DNA from: Pandoraea vervacti
Lineage (GTDB): Bacteria > Pseudomonadota > Gammaproteobacteria > Burkholderiales > Burkholderiaceae
NCBI RefSeq assembly: GCF_000934605.2
Contig: NZ_CP010897.2
Location: 248,001-312,000 of the forward strand
Reading direction: 5' to 3'
Length of the DNA: 64,000 nt
The position numbers were made by a program, and so were the translations under genes. How positions within the stretch are numbered: position 1 is the first letter of the stretch; each line of letters starts with the position of its first letter. Positions 35,402 to 43,564 of the stretch are shown piece by piece. Below the pieces are notes generated by a model, which made no database searches, was not told the DNA's origin, and saw only the letters and a list, made by a program, of their open reading frames with translations.

Positions 35402-35418
35402 TTGCAACTCGGTTGCAG
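35402..35418. promoter_or_regulatory. Probable Zur operator upstream of the Zur gene
   Basis: TGCAAC-TCG-GTTGCA (35403-35417) is an inverted repeat with a three-base centre, extended imperfectly on both sides. It shares its core with the perfect palindrome at 38089-38111. Lying 30-45 bp before the regulator's start, it suggests autoregulation. Binding is inferred, not shown. Confidence 0.6.
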
Positions 35419-35447
35419 CGCTGGCGGGGCTGTGCTTAAATCGATTC

Positions 35448-35942
35448 ATGAGCCTTACTCAACTACAACCGTATCTGGAAGCGGCCCGCGCGAGCTTGCA
35501 GGAGCAATCGGGCCGCGTGACCTCGGGGCGCGTACGTGTGCTGGCATTGCTGCTCAAGGCGGGCCGGCCGCTCACCCATCAGGAAGTGCTGGCCGATCTG
35601 GCCACCGACGCCGACCCGCTTGACCGTGTGACGGCCTACCGCGTGCTCGACTGGCTGGTCGCGCAAGGCTGGGCCATCAAGCAGGCGGGCGACGACCGCA
35701 TCTTCCGCTTTGTCATGGCCGAGCACGTCGATCCCGAACGTGCCAACGCGCCGCGTCCGCATACGCAGCATGGTCATTTCCGCTGTGTACGCTGCCACCG
35801 CACTTTCTGTCTTGACGATTGGCCGCAGCATCCCCAATTAAGCGAGCGCGAACTCAAGCGCCTGCCCAAGGGGTTTGTCGGCGAACAGGTCGAGCTTCTG
35901 ATTCATGGCACCTGCGCCCAGTGCGCCGGGGCTACCAACTGA
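35448..35942 (+). CDS. zur: Fur-family regulator, probably Zur
   Basis: 164 residues. An N-terminal winged helix (GRVTSGRVRVLALLLKAGRPLTHQEVLADLA...VTAYRVLDWLVAQGWAI) precedes a metal-binding dimerisation half. Cys pairs in RCVRCHRTFC and GTCAQC give the structural zinc site, and HTQHGHFRC the regulatory His-rich motif. Fur and Zur differ subtly, but the neighbours (CobW-type GTPase, ZnuD-like receptor, DksA with altered finger) and the matching operators point to zinc. It represses targets when zinc is sufficient. It starts a run with the CobW gene 39 bp downstream. Confidence 0.8.
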   Translation: MSLTQLQPYLEAARASLQEQSGRVTSGRVRVLALLLKAGRPLTHQEVLADLATDADPLDRVTAYRVLDWLVAQGWAIKQAGDDRIFRFVMAEHVDPERANAPRPHTQHGHFRCVRCHRTFCLDDWPQHPQLSERELKRLPKGFVGEQVELLIHGTCAQCAGATN

Positions 35943-35981
35943 CGCGACCCTCGCGCAGTACCACCACAGGACATTGCATTC

Positions 35982-37064
35982 ATGACTCCCGTCACCATCC
36001 TGACCGGCTTTCTCGGCAGCGGTAAGACCACGCTGCTCAAGCGCATCCTGACCGAAGCGCACGGCATGAAGATCGCCGTCATCGAAAACGAATTCGGCGA
36101 AGAGAACATCGACAACGACATCCTCGTGCAGGACAACGCCGAGCAGATCGTACAGATGAGCAACGGCTGCATTTGCTGCACGATCCGTGGCGATCTGGTG
36201 CAGGCGCTCTCCGACCTGAATACGCAGCGCGACGAAGGCAAGATCCAGTTCGACCGCGTGGTCATCGAGACGACCGGCCTGGCCAACCCCGGGCCGGTGG
36301 CGCAAACGTTCTTCATCGACGATGAAGTGGCCGATACCTACCGCCTGGATGCCATCATCACGCTGGTCGACGCCAAGCATGGCCAGCAGCAGCTCGATCA
36401 GCACGAAGTGGTGCAGCGTCAGGTCGGTTTCGCCGACCGGCTGTTCATTACCAAGGCCGACCTCGTGACGCCCGACGCCCTGCACGATCTGAAGCATCGT
36501 CTCGCGCACATGAATCCGCGTGCGCCGCAACTCGTGGTCGACTTCGGTCAGGCCGACCTGAAGCAGATCTTCGATATTCACGGCTTCAACCTGAACGACA
36601 AGCTCGACATCGACCCGGACTTCCTTGCCGCCGACGCGCATGCGCACGACCACGGTCACGACCACGACCATGATCACGATCATTCGCATTGCGATCACGA
36701 CCACGGCAAGTGCGACCACGAAGGTCACGACCACGGCCACCACCATCCTCATCACGCCCATCACGACGACGCCATCAAGTCGTTCGTCTTCCGCAGCGAG
36801 AAGCCGTTCGACCCGGCCAAGCTGGAGGATTTCCTCGGGAGCATCCTACAGGTGTACGGCGAACGCTTATTGCGTTATAAAGGCGTATTAAACATGCGCG
36901 GCATCGACCGCCGGGTCGTGTTCCAGGGCGTTCACCAGATGATGGGTAGCGACGTGGGCGCGAAGTGGCAACCCGGGGAGACGCCGAACACCAAGATGGT
37001 GTTCATTGGCGCGGAACTGCCGAAAGACATCATCCTGCAAGGGCTGGAACGCTGTCTGGTCTGA
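35982..37064 (+). CDS. CobW/ZNG1-type G3E GTPase (zinc metallochaperone)
   Basis: 360 residues. P-loop GFLGSGKT (9-16), the metal motif CICC (63-66) in GCICC that defines this subgroup, Walker B ETTGLANP, and ITKAD for guanine recognition. A His/Asp-rich loop (about 220-262, with runs such as HDHGHDHDHDHDHSHCDHDH) precedes the CobW C-terminal domain. Proteins of this type hand zinc to client enzymes under zinc limitation. Position directly after zur and before a zinc-finger-altered DksA supports that role; cobalamin synthesis is unlikely since no cob genes are near. The His loop probably buffers metal. Confidence 0.88.
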   Translation: MTPVTILTGFLGSGKTTLLKRILTEAHGMKIAVIENEFGEENIDNDILVQDNAEQIVQMSNGCICCTIRGDLVQALSDLNTQRDEGKIQFDRVVIETTGLANPGPVAQTFFIDDEVADTYRLDAIITLVDAKHGQQQLDQHEVVQRQVGFADRLFITKADLVTPDALHDLKHRLAHMNPRAPQLVVDFGQADLKQIFDIHGFNLNDKLDIDPDFLAADAHAHDHGHDHDHDHDHSHCDHDHGKCDHEGHDHGHHHPHHAHHDDAIKSFVFRSEKPFDPAKLEDFLGSILQVYGERLLRYKGVLNMRGIDRRVVFQGVHQMMGSDVGAKWQPGETPNTKMVFIGAELPKDIILQGLERCLV

Positions 37065-37199
37065 GCGGAATTGCCGAATCCGGTGACGGGAAAGCCCTTA
37101 ATCGGGGCTGTCGGACGATTCGGTTACAATACCTGCCCACTGGGGCTGCCGCCAGCGAATCGACGCGGCGCTCCGGAGGGTAGGCAGGGGAGCACCGTC

Positions 37200-37874
37200 A
37201 TGGCCACCGCCTCTCGCAAGACTGCCACCGCACGCCCCACGCGCCAGTCAGAACCGGCGCCGGGAGCGGGCGCCAAGCGTGCTCCAGCAGGCAAATCGAA
37301 GACGGGCGAAGAGGCCGCCGCCAAGAAGGGGCCACCCAAATCGTCCGGCAGGAAAGTAACCCAAGAAGCCGCCCGCGGCATTGCCGGTAAGCAAGACGTG
37401 CCACCCGCTACAGGGGCATCGCCGGATCATCCGAAAGAGACGCCACAGAAACCCATGAGCAAGCAACGACTTTTGACCGAAGCCGAAATTCTGAAGATGT
37501 CCGACAAGGACTATATGAATCAGGCTCAACTCGACTTCTTCAAGAATCGTCTCGAAGAGCTGCAAGCCGAAATTCTGCGTAACGCTGGCCAGACGACCGA
37601 GAATCTGCGGGAAACCATCCTGGTTCCGGATCCGGCCGACCGCGCCACGATTGAGGAAGAGCACGCGCTGGAACTGCGCACTCGCGATCGCGAGCGCAAG
37701 CTTCTGAAGAAGGTCCAGCAATCGCTCGCTCGCATCGAGTCGGGTGAGTACGGCTGGTGCGAAGAGACCGGTGAGCCGATCGGCGTGCCGCGTCTGCTCG
37801 CACGTCCGACCGCAACGCTCTCGCTCGAAGCGCAGGAGCGCCGCGAACTGCGCCAGAAGCTGTTCGGCGACTGA
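37200..37874 (+). CDS. dksA: DksA-family RNA polymerase-binding protein with N-terminal extension
   Basis: 224 residues from the ATG at 37200 (GGGGAG upstream). The typical DksA core begins near residue 86 (MSKQRLLTEAEILKMSDKDY, a second possible start at 37455 without a clear ribosome site). The first 85 residues are Ala/Lys/Pro-rich and probably disordered. The coiled-coil tip region has DPADRATIEEEHALELRTRDRE. In the zinc-finger region (YGWCEETGEPIGVPRLLARPTATLSLEAQ) only one of four E. coli cysteines is kept, so zinc is unlikely to be bound. It acts with ppGpp on rRNA and amino-acid promoters. Location beside Zur suggests a zinc-independent paralogue, but it may be the main DksA here. Confidence 0.88.
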   Translation: MATASRKTATARPTRQSEPAPGAGAKRAPAGKSKTGEEAAAKKGPPKSSGRKVTQEAARGIAGKQDVPPATGASPDHPKETPQKPMSKQRLLTEAEILKMSDKDYMNQAQLDFFKNRLEELQAEILRNAGQTTENLRETILVPDPADRATIEEEHALELRTRDRERKLLKKVQQSLARIESGEYGWCEETGEPIGVPRLLARPTATLSLEAQERRELRQKLFGD

Positions 37875-37934
37875 TGCACGCATGACCGGTCCCGATCCCG
37901 CGCGGTGGCGGTGAACGGGTACCGCGCTCGATCG

Positions 37935-37963
37935 AAGGCATGTCTTCACGGCATGCCTTTTTT
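37935..37963 (+). terminator. Rho-independent terminator after dksA
   Basis: AAGGCATG (37935-37942) pairs with CATGCCTT (37952-37959), followed by TTTT, 60 bp beyond the dksA stop. It closes the zur-cobW-dksA run. Confidence 0.8.
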
Positions 37964-38088
37964 GTTGGGCTTTCGATCCCGACCGGTCGACCAGGGACGC
38001 ACGCGCGCCCGGGGCGCACGCCTACGCCTCGGCGTGTGGCCTGCGCGCAACGTCACGCCGGACTCGCGGCTGACATCGCTTTATGGCA

Positions 38089-38111
38089 GAATTGCAACTC
38101 AGTTGCAATTC
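38089..38111. promoter_or_regulatory. Perfect 23-bp palindrome, probable Zur operator
   Basis: Two 11-base arms, GAATTGCAACT and AGTTGCAATTC, around a single C at 38100. It lies 11 bp before the start of the His-rich membrane protein gene and upstream of the ZnuD-like receptor. It shares TTGCAACT with the site before zur. Position, symmetry and neighbours suggest repression by Zur. Confidence 0.7.
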
Positions 38112-38121
38112 TAGCCTTTCC

Positions 38122-38670
38122 ATGCCTTCCATCGATTCCGTCTTCCGCCAATGGCGTGCGCGCTCGCGTACGCCGCTCGGGCGTGGGCGCAGCGGCTGGA
38201 TCGCGTGGCTGATCGTCGCGTTGCTTTGCGTGCAGATGTGGGGCTTGCAGCATGAGATCGTGCATGCCCGCGAGTTGTCCGGCGTGTTGCCGGGGTTGCC
38301 GGGTGGCGGCCCGGTTGCTGCGAAGGCCTTCTCGACGCTCGCAAGCGCCACCCATGCCGCGAGCGATGTCCTCGTCTCGGCCGGCGCGGGTGGCGACGAT
38401 GGCGATGACAGTTTAGTCCCCACCATGGGGCGTGGCGCTGCCAACGAGGCTGCGCAATCGATACCTGCGTCGCACGCAAGTTTCGGCACCCATCACCACC
38501 ATTGCCATCTTTTCGAGGGCGCGACCCTCGCCATGGCCATGGCCGTGGCGGTGCTCCAGTGGTCGGGCGCTGCCCACACGGCGCAGGCCCCATTGCGCCC
38601 CCATGGACGAAGCCACGCGAGCGCCGTCCTCCTGCCGTTCGATTCCCGCGCGCCACCGGTCGCGGTCTGA
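38122..38670 (+). CDS. Small His-rich membrane or exported protein of the zinc cluster
   Basis: 182 residues from the ATG at 38122; no ribosome site is visible between the palindrome (ending 38111) and this ATG, so the start is uncertain. A basic N-terminus and one hydrophobic segment (GWIAWLIVALLCVQMWGLQHEIVHA) suggest a signal anchor. Near residue 130 is a THHHHCHLFEGATLAMAMAVAVLQ segment: a His4-Cys-His metal-type cluster directly before a second hydrophobic stretch. I do not recognise the family. Between a putative Zur operator and a ZnuD-like receptor, it is probably Zur-controlled and could bind zinc in the periplasm. Confidence 0.65.
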   Translation: MPSIDSVFRQWRARSRTPLGRGRSGWIAWLIVALLCVQMWGLQHEIVHARELSGVLPGLPGGGPVAAKAFSTLASATHAASDVLVSAGAGGDDGDDSLVPTMGRGAANEAAQSIPASHASFGTHHHHCHLFEGATLAMAMAVAVLQWSGAAHTAQAPLRPHGRSHASAVLLPFDSRAPPVAV

Positions 38671-38901
38671 CGCCCGGACGTCTTCGACAACGTCTGCGAT
38701 CACGTCGTCGATCACGTCTTCGAGGTTTTCCACGAATTCTCGCCAGCACGGTGCCGATGCACGCCGCCTCACGGTCGGCGACGTCGGCGCATTGCGCGCG
38801 TGTTCGTGCCGAATCACGGGACACGTGCAGCGCCGTCCTACGGCGAATGCACTCGCTGCCCTCAGACCGATCAGTACCAGACCGATTAACACCCGACCGA
38901 T

Positions 38902-41088
38902 ATGGCAACGCCCTCCATTGCTTCAACGCCGTCTTCCCGCGTCGCACGTGAACGTGCCGCCGCCCTCCCGCTTGCACACGACGCCGGAGCGCGCCGCCGC
39001 GCGCGCCCGACGCTCGCGCCGCTGCCGCTCGCCGCAGCGCTCACGTTCAGCGCCTTCGCAATGACCAGCGTCTCGGCGCACGCCGCCGACGCATCGTCGG
39101 GCCCAGCCGCCACCACAAGCGCGCCGGTGACGAGCGCGACCCCGGAAGCGGCGCTGCCCGCCACATTCGTCACGGGCAACCCGCTCGGTCGCGCCGCCGC
39201 CGATCTGGCCGCCCCGATCACCGAACTGGACGGCAAGGCGCTCGCGCTGCGTCGCGCCGCCACGCTTGGCGAGACGCTGGATGGCCTGCCGGGCGTGTCG
39301 GCCACGTCGTATGGCCCGAACGTCAGCCGTCCGATCATTCGCGGCCTCGATGGCGATCGCATCCGCGTCCTGCAAAACGGCACGGCGTCGCTCGACGCCT
39401 CCTCGCTGTCCTACGATCACGCCGTGGCGCAGGACCCGCTGAGCATCGAGCGCGTGGAGATCGTGCGAGGTCCGGCGGCGCTACTGTACGGCGGCAACGC
39501 CGTGGGCGGCGTGGTCAACACCATCGACAACCGCATTCCGCGTGAAGCCCTCAATGGCATCTCGGGGGCCACGGACGTCAGCTATGGCGGCGCCAACCGG
39601 GAGCGTGCCGGCGCTGCACAACTCGAATTCGGCAACGGCCAGTTCGCCTTCCATGTCGACGGTTTCGCGCGCAAGAGCGCCGACCTGCGCATTCCGGGCT
39701 TCGCCCGTTCGGCGCAACAACGCGCGCGCGACGACGAAGATGTGGCGCAGCCCTCCGGCACCTTGCCTAACAGCGACGGGCAGACGAGCGGCGCGGCCGC
39801 CGGCGCCTCGTGGACATGGGCCGACGGTTACGCGGGCCTCTCGTACTCCGGGTACGACTCCGACTACGGCACCGTTGCCGAGCAAAACACGCGCATCCGC
39901 TTGCGTCAGCAGCGTCTTGCGCTGGCCAGTGAAGTGCGCAACCTCAGCGGCCCCTTCACGGCGTTCAAGTTCGATTTCGGTTACACCGATTACGAGCACA
40001 AGGAAATCGAGAACGGGCAGACGGGCACGACCTTCAAGAATCACGGCTATGAGGGACGCATCGAGGCGCGTCACGCGAAGATCGGGCCGCTCGAAGGCGC
40101 CGTGGGCGTGCAGTTCTCGCAGAACACGTTCTCCGCCCTGGGCGAAGAAGCGTTCGTGCCCAAGAGCGACACGACCAACGTGGCGCTGTTTGCGCTCGAA
40201 GAGTGGGCTGTCAATCAGGCAGTGAAGCTCTCGTTCGGTGCGCGCGTCGAGCACTCCAGCGTGAAGCCGAGCGCCGGGGGCAACGAGCGCTTCGATAACC
40301 TGCCGTCGCGCAACTTCACGCCGGGCAGCGTGTCGGCCGGGGCGGTGTTCGCGCTGGCGCCGGCGTGGTCCGTGGCCCTCAATACCGCCTACACCGAACG
40401 TGCACCGACCTTCTACGAGCTGTATGCCAACGGCCCGCACCTCGCGACCGGAGTGTACGAAATCGGCGATCCGCAGGCCAAGCTTGAAAAGGCGTTCTCC
40501 ACGGATTTGTCGCTGCGCTATGAAAACGGTCCGAACAAGGGCAGCGTGGGGGTGTTCTACAGCCGCTTCACCAACTTCATTGCGCTGAACAACACGGGCC
40601 GCACGGTTGAGGGGGACGAGAACCCGCTGCCGGTCTATCAGTACGCCGGGGTGCCTGCCGACCTCTATGGCTTCGAAGCCGAAGGCCGCGCCCGTGTCTG
40701 GCAGGGTTACGGCAATCTCGACGTCGAACTTCGCGGCGATTACACGATCGGCCGCAATCGCGACACGGGTGAACCGCTGCCGCGCATTGCACCGTTGCGT
40801 CTGACGGCGGCGCTCGTGTACGGGCTGGGTCACTGGGGCGCACGCCTGGAGATGGTCCACGCGAGCAATCAGGGGCGTGTACCGGCCAACGATCTGACGA
40901 CCAGCGGCTACACCACACTGGGCGCTGCGCTCACCTACCAGTTCAAGGCCGGCGGCGCACAGTGGCTGGCCTATCTGAAGGGCGAGAACCTGACCAATCA
41001 GGAAGTGCGTCTGGCCAGTTCGGTGCTGCGCGACATTGCACCGCAGGGCGGTCGTGCGGTTCGCGTGGGATTGCGCACCACGTTCTGA
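38902..41088 (+). CDS. znuD: ZnuD-like TonB-dependent zinc receptor
   Basis: 728 residues. A long Ala/Arg-rich N-terminus contains the signal peptide core (about 42-62: LAAALTFSAFAMTSVSAHA); no good ribosome site precedes the ATG, so the true start may be further in. The plug domain resembles Neisseria ZnuD: TLGETLDGLPGVSATSYGPNVSRPIIRGLDGDRI, SSLSYDHAVAQDPLSIERVEIVRGPAALLYGGNAVGGVVN. The barrel ends in a terminal Phe (VRVGLRTTF), as for outer-membrane proteins. It would take up zinc (or a zinc-bearing ligand) across the outer membrane using TonB energy. The preceding His-rich gene and the operator at 38089-38111 support the substrate. Confidence 0.85.
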   Translation: MATPSIASTPSSRVARERAAALPLAHDAGARRRARPTLAPLPLAAALTFSAFAMTSVSAHAADASSGPAATTSAPVTSATPEAALPATFVTGNPLGRAAADLAAPITELDGKALALRRAATLGETLDGLPGVSATSYGPNVSRPIIRGLDGDRIRVLQNGTASLDASSLSYDHAVAQDPLSIERVEIVRGPAALLYGGNAVGGVVNTIDNRIPREALNGISGATDVSYGGANRERAGAAQLEFGNGQFAFHVDGFARKSADLRIPGFARSAQQRARDDEDVAQPSGTLPNSDGQTSGAAAGASWTWADGYAGLSYSGYDSDYGTVAEQNTRIRLRQQRLALASEVRNLSGPFTAFKFDFGYTDYEHKEIENGQTGTTFKNHGYEGRIEARHAKIGPLEGAVGVQFSQNTFSALGEEAFVPKSDTTNVALFALEEWAVNQAVKLSFGARVEHSSVKPSAGGNERFDNLPSRNFTPGSVSAGAVFALAPAWSVALNTAYTERAPTFYELYANGPHLATGVYEIGDPQAKLEKAFSTDLSLRYENGPNKGSVGVFYSRFTNFIALNNTGRTVEGDENPLPVYQYAGVPADLYGFEAEGRARVWQGYGNLDVELRGDYTIGRNRDTGEPLPRIAPLRLTAALVYGLGHWGARLEMVHASNQGRVPANDLTTSGYTTLGAALTYQFKAGGAQWLAYLKGENLTNQEVRLASSVLRDIAPQGGRAVRVGLRTTF

Positions 41089-41149
41089 ACGCGTTGCCCC
41101 TGCAACGCTCTGGACGGCGCCGCAGTCTGCTGCGCCTCACCGCATAATC

Positions 41150-41174
41150 GAGGCAATTTCCGAGAAATTGCCTC
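41150..41174. repeat. Perfect 25-bp palindrome / hairpin after znuD
   Basis: GAGGCAATTTC (41150-41160) and GAAATTGCCTC (41164-41174) with loop CGA, 62 bp after the znuD stop. No T-tract follows, so terminator activity would be non-canonical. It differs from the TTGCAACT sites of the zinc cluster. Confidence 0.7.
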
Positions 41175-41284
41175 GCATCCCCAGGCTCGCGCGGCGCAAT
41201 GCCGCGCCAACGCCACGATCCATGCCGCCTCCCGGGCATCGGCTTGTCGTCGATGGCATGCCTTGCCGGATGCCGTCGACGCCT

Positions 41285-41310
41285 CTTGATATTCTTTCGA
41301 TTGCCCTAAA
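41285..41310 (+). promoter_or_regulatory. Sigma-32-type heat-shock promoter of hslVU
   Basis: CTTGATA (41285-41291), 12 bases, then CCCTAAA (41304-41310). The -35 matches the CTTGAAA consensus in six of seven positions and the -10 keeps the C-rich start. hslVU is a classical sigma-32 operon. Confidence 0.5.
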
Positions 41311-41422
41311 CTACAGTGACGTCTCGCCCACCGGGCGCGTCGTCACCGTCCACGGACGGCATGCGCGCGGCCGCCGGGCCAATCGTTACGGGGCGCATGT
41401 CGCCCCCCGAAAAGGAACAGGC

Positions 41423-41974
41423 ATGGAGCAATATCACGGCACCACCATCGTCTCCGTTCGGCGCGGCGATCAGGTCGCGCTCGGCGGTGACGGACAGGTC
41501 ACGCTCGGCAACATCGTGATGAAGGGTACGGCGCGCAAGGTCCGCACGATCTATGACGGCAAGGTCATGGTCGGCTTCGCGGGCGCTACCGCAGACGCCT
41601 TCTCGCTGCTCGACCGCTTCGAAGCGAAGCTTCAGAAGCATCAGGGCCATCTCACGCGCTCGGCCGTCGAGCTCGCCAAGGACTGGCGTACGGATCGCAT
41701 GCTGCGACGTCTCGAGGCGATGATGATCGTCGCGGACGCCGAGACCACCCTGGTCATCACCGGCAACGGCGACGTGCTCGACCCGGAAGGCGGCGTGGCG
41801 GCCATCGGTTCGGGCGGGTCCTACGCACAGGCTGCCGCACGCGCGCTGGTCGAGAACACCGACCTCACGCCGGCGGACATCGTCAAGAAAGCGCTGACGA
41901 TCGCGGGCGAAATGTGCATCTACACCAACGGCAATCACATCATCGAATCGCTGCCGCCGAAGGCAGCGAAGTAA
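41423..41974 (+). CDS. hslV: HslV, ATP-dependent protease subunit
   Basis: 183 residues from the ATG at 41423 (AAGGAAC upstream); the longer ORF to 41036 is not family-like. The peptide MEQYHG would be removed to expose Thr7, the N-terminal nucleophile in TTIVSVRRGDQVALGGDGQVTLGN. The proteasome beta-type core follows (GFAGATADAFSLLDRFEAKL, EAMMIVADAETTLVITGNGDVL, AIGSGGSYAQAAARAL). Twelve HslV subunits make the peptidase chamber for HslU. hslU follows after 139 bp on the same strand. Confidence 0.97.
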   Translation: MEQYHGTTIVSVRRGDQVALGGDGQVTLGNIVMKGTARKVRTIYDGKVMVGFAGATADAFSLLDRFEAKLQKHQGHLTRSAVELAKDWRTDRMLRRLEAMMIVADAETTLVITGNGDVLDPEGGVAAIGSGGSYAQAAARALVENTDLTPADIVKKALTIAGEMCIYTNGNHIIESLPPKAAK

Positions 41975-42113
41975 CGTCGGACGACGCACGCGTCGCAGCG
42001 GGTGGACTCCTGCGGCGCGACTTGCCGGCCGGTGGCGAATCGACAGATCCCTGAACGTTTCGCCGCCGGGCCGGGCGTCACCTGCTTTGCGAACCCCTAC
42101 ACTGGCGAACGTC

Positions 42114-43472
42114 ATGACCCATATGACCCCCTCCGAGATCGTTTCGGAACTCGACAAACACATCATCGGCCAGCACAAGGCCAAGAAAGCCGTCGCGGTC
42201 GCGTTGCGCAACCGCTGGCGCCGTCAGCAGGTGGCCGAGCCCCTGCGTCAGGAAATCACGCCGAAGAACATTCTGATGATCGGCCCGACCGGTGTCGGCA
42301 AGACCGAAATCGCGCGACGTCTGGCCAAGCTGGCGGACGCGCCGTTCATCAAGGTCGAGGCGACCAAGTTCACGGAAGTTGGCTATGTGGGCCGCGACGT
42401 GGACAGCATCGTGCGAGATCTCGCGGAAATCGCAATCAAGCAGACGCGCGAAGCCGAGATGAAGAAGGTGCGCACCAAGGCCGAAGACCGCGCCGAGGAT
42501 CGCATTCTCGATCTGCTGTTGCCGACCGGGCGCGAATCGTCGCGCGACATTCGCTTCGGTTCGGCCGCGCATGACAGCGATCCGAGCGGCGAAGACAACG
42601 CCACGCGTCAGACCTTCCGCAAGCGTTTGCGTGAAGGTGCGCTCGACGACAAGGAAATCGAACTCGAAGTCGAAATTCCGGCACAGGGCATGGAAATCAT
42701 GGGCCCGCCGGGAATGGAAGAGATGACCGAGCAGATCAAGGGCATGTTCGCGAATCTGGGCAACCAGAAGAAGAAGCGTCAGAAGCTCAAGATCAAGGAC
42801 GCGCTCAAGATCCTCACGGACGAAGAGGCGTCGAAGATGCTCAACGACGAGGAGGTCAAGCAACTGGCCCTGCGCAACGTCGAGCAGAACGGCATCGTGT
42901 TTCTCGATGAGATCGACAAGATCGCCACGCGCAGCGAAGTGGGCGGGGGCGACGTGTCGCGTCAGGGCGTGCAGCGCGACTTGCTGCCGCTGGTCGAAGG
43001 CACGACCGTGAGCACGAAGTTCGGCATGATCAAGACGGACCACATCCTGTTCATTGCGAGCGGTGCGTTCCATCTGGCCAAGCCGAGCGATCTGATTCCG
43101 GAGCTGCAAGGCCGCTTCCCGATTCGCGTCGAACTCGAATCGCTGTCGGTCGAAGACTTCGAAGCGATTCTCACGCAGACGGACGCCAGCCTCGTGAAGC
43201 AATATCAGGCGTTGCTCGCCACCGAAGACGTGAAGCTCGAATTCGCGCCGGACGGTATCAAGCGTCTCGCGGAGATCGCGTTCTCGGTCAACGAAAAGAC
43301 GGAGAACATCGGTGCGCGTCGACTGTACACGGTTATCGAGAAGCTGCTCGAAGACATTTCGTACAGCGCAGGCAAGCAGTCCGGCGAAGTGGTCACGATC
43401 AACACGGAATACGTGAATCGCTTCCTGGAAGAAGTGGCGCAGAACGAAGATCTGTCGCGCTACGTGCTGTAA
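42114..43472 (+). CDS. hslU: HslU, ATPase subunit of the HslUV protease
   Basis: 452 residues; the ATG at 42114 (MTHMTPSEIVSELDKHIIGQ) is preferred to the upstream TTG at 42087 and the ATG at 42123. Walker A GPTGVGKT (57-64), the conserved IGRDVDSIVRDL-type pore region (GYVGRDVDSIVRDLAEIA), Walker B IVFLDEIDKIA and sensor-2 region NIGARRLYTVIEKLLE. The last residues EDLSRYVL are the C-terminal tail that inserts into HslV. It unfolds substrates such as misfolded or regulatory proteins. A strong terminator follows 24 bp after the stop. Confidence 0.97.
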   Translation: MTHMTPSEIVSELDKHIIGQHKAKKAVAVALRNRWRRQQVAEPLRQEITPKNILMIGPTGVGKTEIARRLAKLADAPFIKVEATKFTEVGYVGRDVDSIVRDLAEIAIKQTREAEMKKVRTKAEDRAEDRILDLLLPTGRESSRDIRFGSAAHDSDPSGEDNATRQTFRKRLREGALDDKEIELEVEIPAQGMEIMGPPGMEEMTEQIKGMFANLGNQKKKRQKLKIKDALKILTDEEASKMLNDEEVKQLALRNVEQNGIVFLDEIDKIATRSEVGGGDVSRQGVQRDLLPLVEGTTVSTKFGMIKTDHILFIASGAFHLAKPSDLIPELQGRFPIRVELESLSVEDFEAILTQTDASLVKQYQALLATEDVKLEFAPDGIKRLAEIAFSVNEKTENIGARRLYTVIEKLLEDISYSAGKQSGEVVTINTEYVNRFLEEVAQNEDLSRYVL

Positions 43473-43496
43473 CGGCGTCACGCCGACGGTCAAACG

Positions 43497-43522
43497 AAAA
43501 GGCCCCGCAAGGGGCCTTTTTT
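43497..43522 (+). terminator. Rho-independent terminator of hslVU
   Basis: AAAAGGCCCC (43497-43506) pairs with GGGGCCTTTT (43511-43520) with a GCAA loop, followed by TT. The symmetrical A/T runs could also serve regBA from the other side (minus-strand stop at 43565). Confidence 0.88.
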
Positions 43523-43564
43523 CGTTCACGGAATGGCTTCGGCGATTGCGTCGCGTTGTCGTGC

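Larger units (their letters stand above)
41089..41422. other. Intergenic region znuD / hslVU
   Basis: 334 bp without a gene. Two elements stand out: a perfect 11-bp-arm hairpin at 41150-41174 and a heat-shock-type promoter at 41285-41310. An upstream in-frame extension of hslV exists but begins inside znuD and is not conserved. Confidence 0.6.

Noticed and set aside
35982..37064. CobW as a cobalamin-synthesis protein
   Set aside because: No cobalamin genes in the window; CICC motif, His-rich loop and the adjacent zur fit a zinc chaperone.
38432..39064. Ser/Thr/Arg-rich frame bridging the His-rich gene and znuD
   Set aside because: Codon pattern and composition are those of an out-of-frame read; it overlaps both real genes, and short repeats (ACGTC-TCGA) explain its low complexity.
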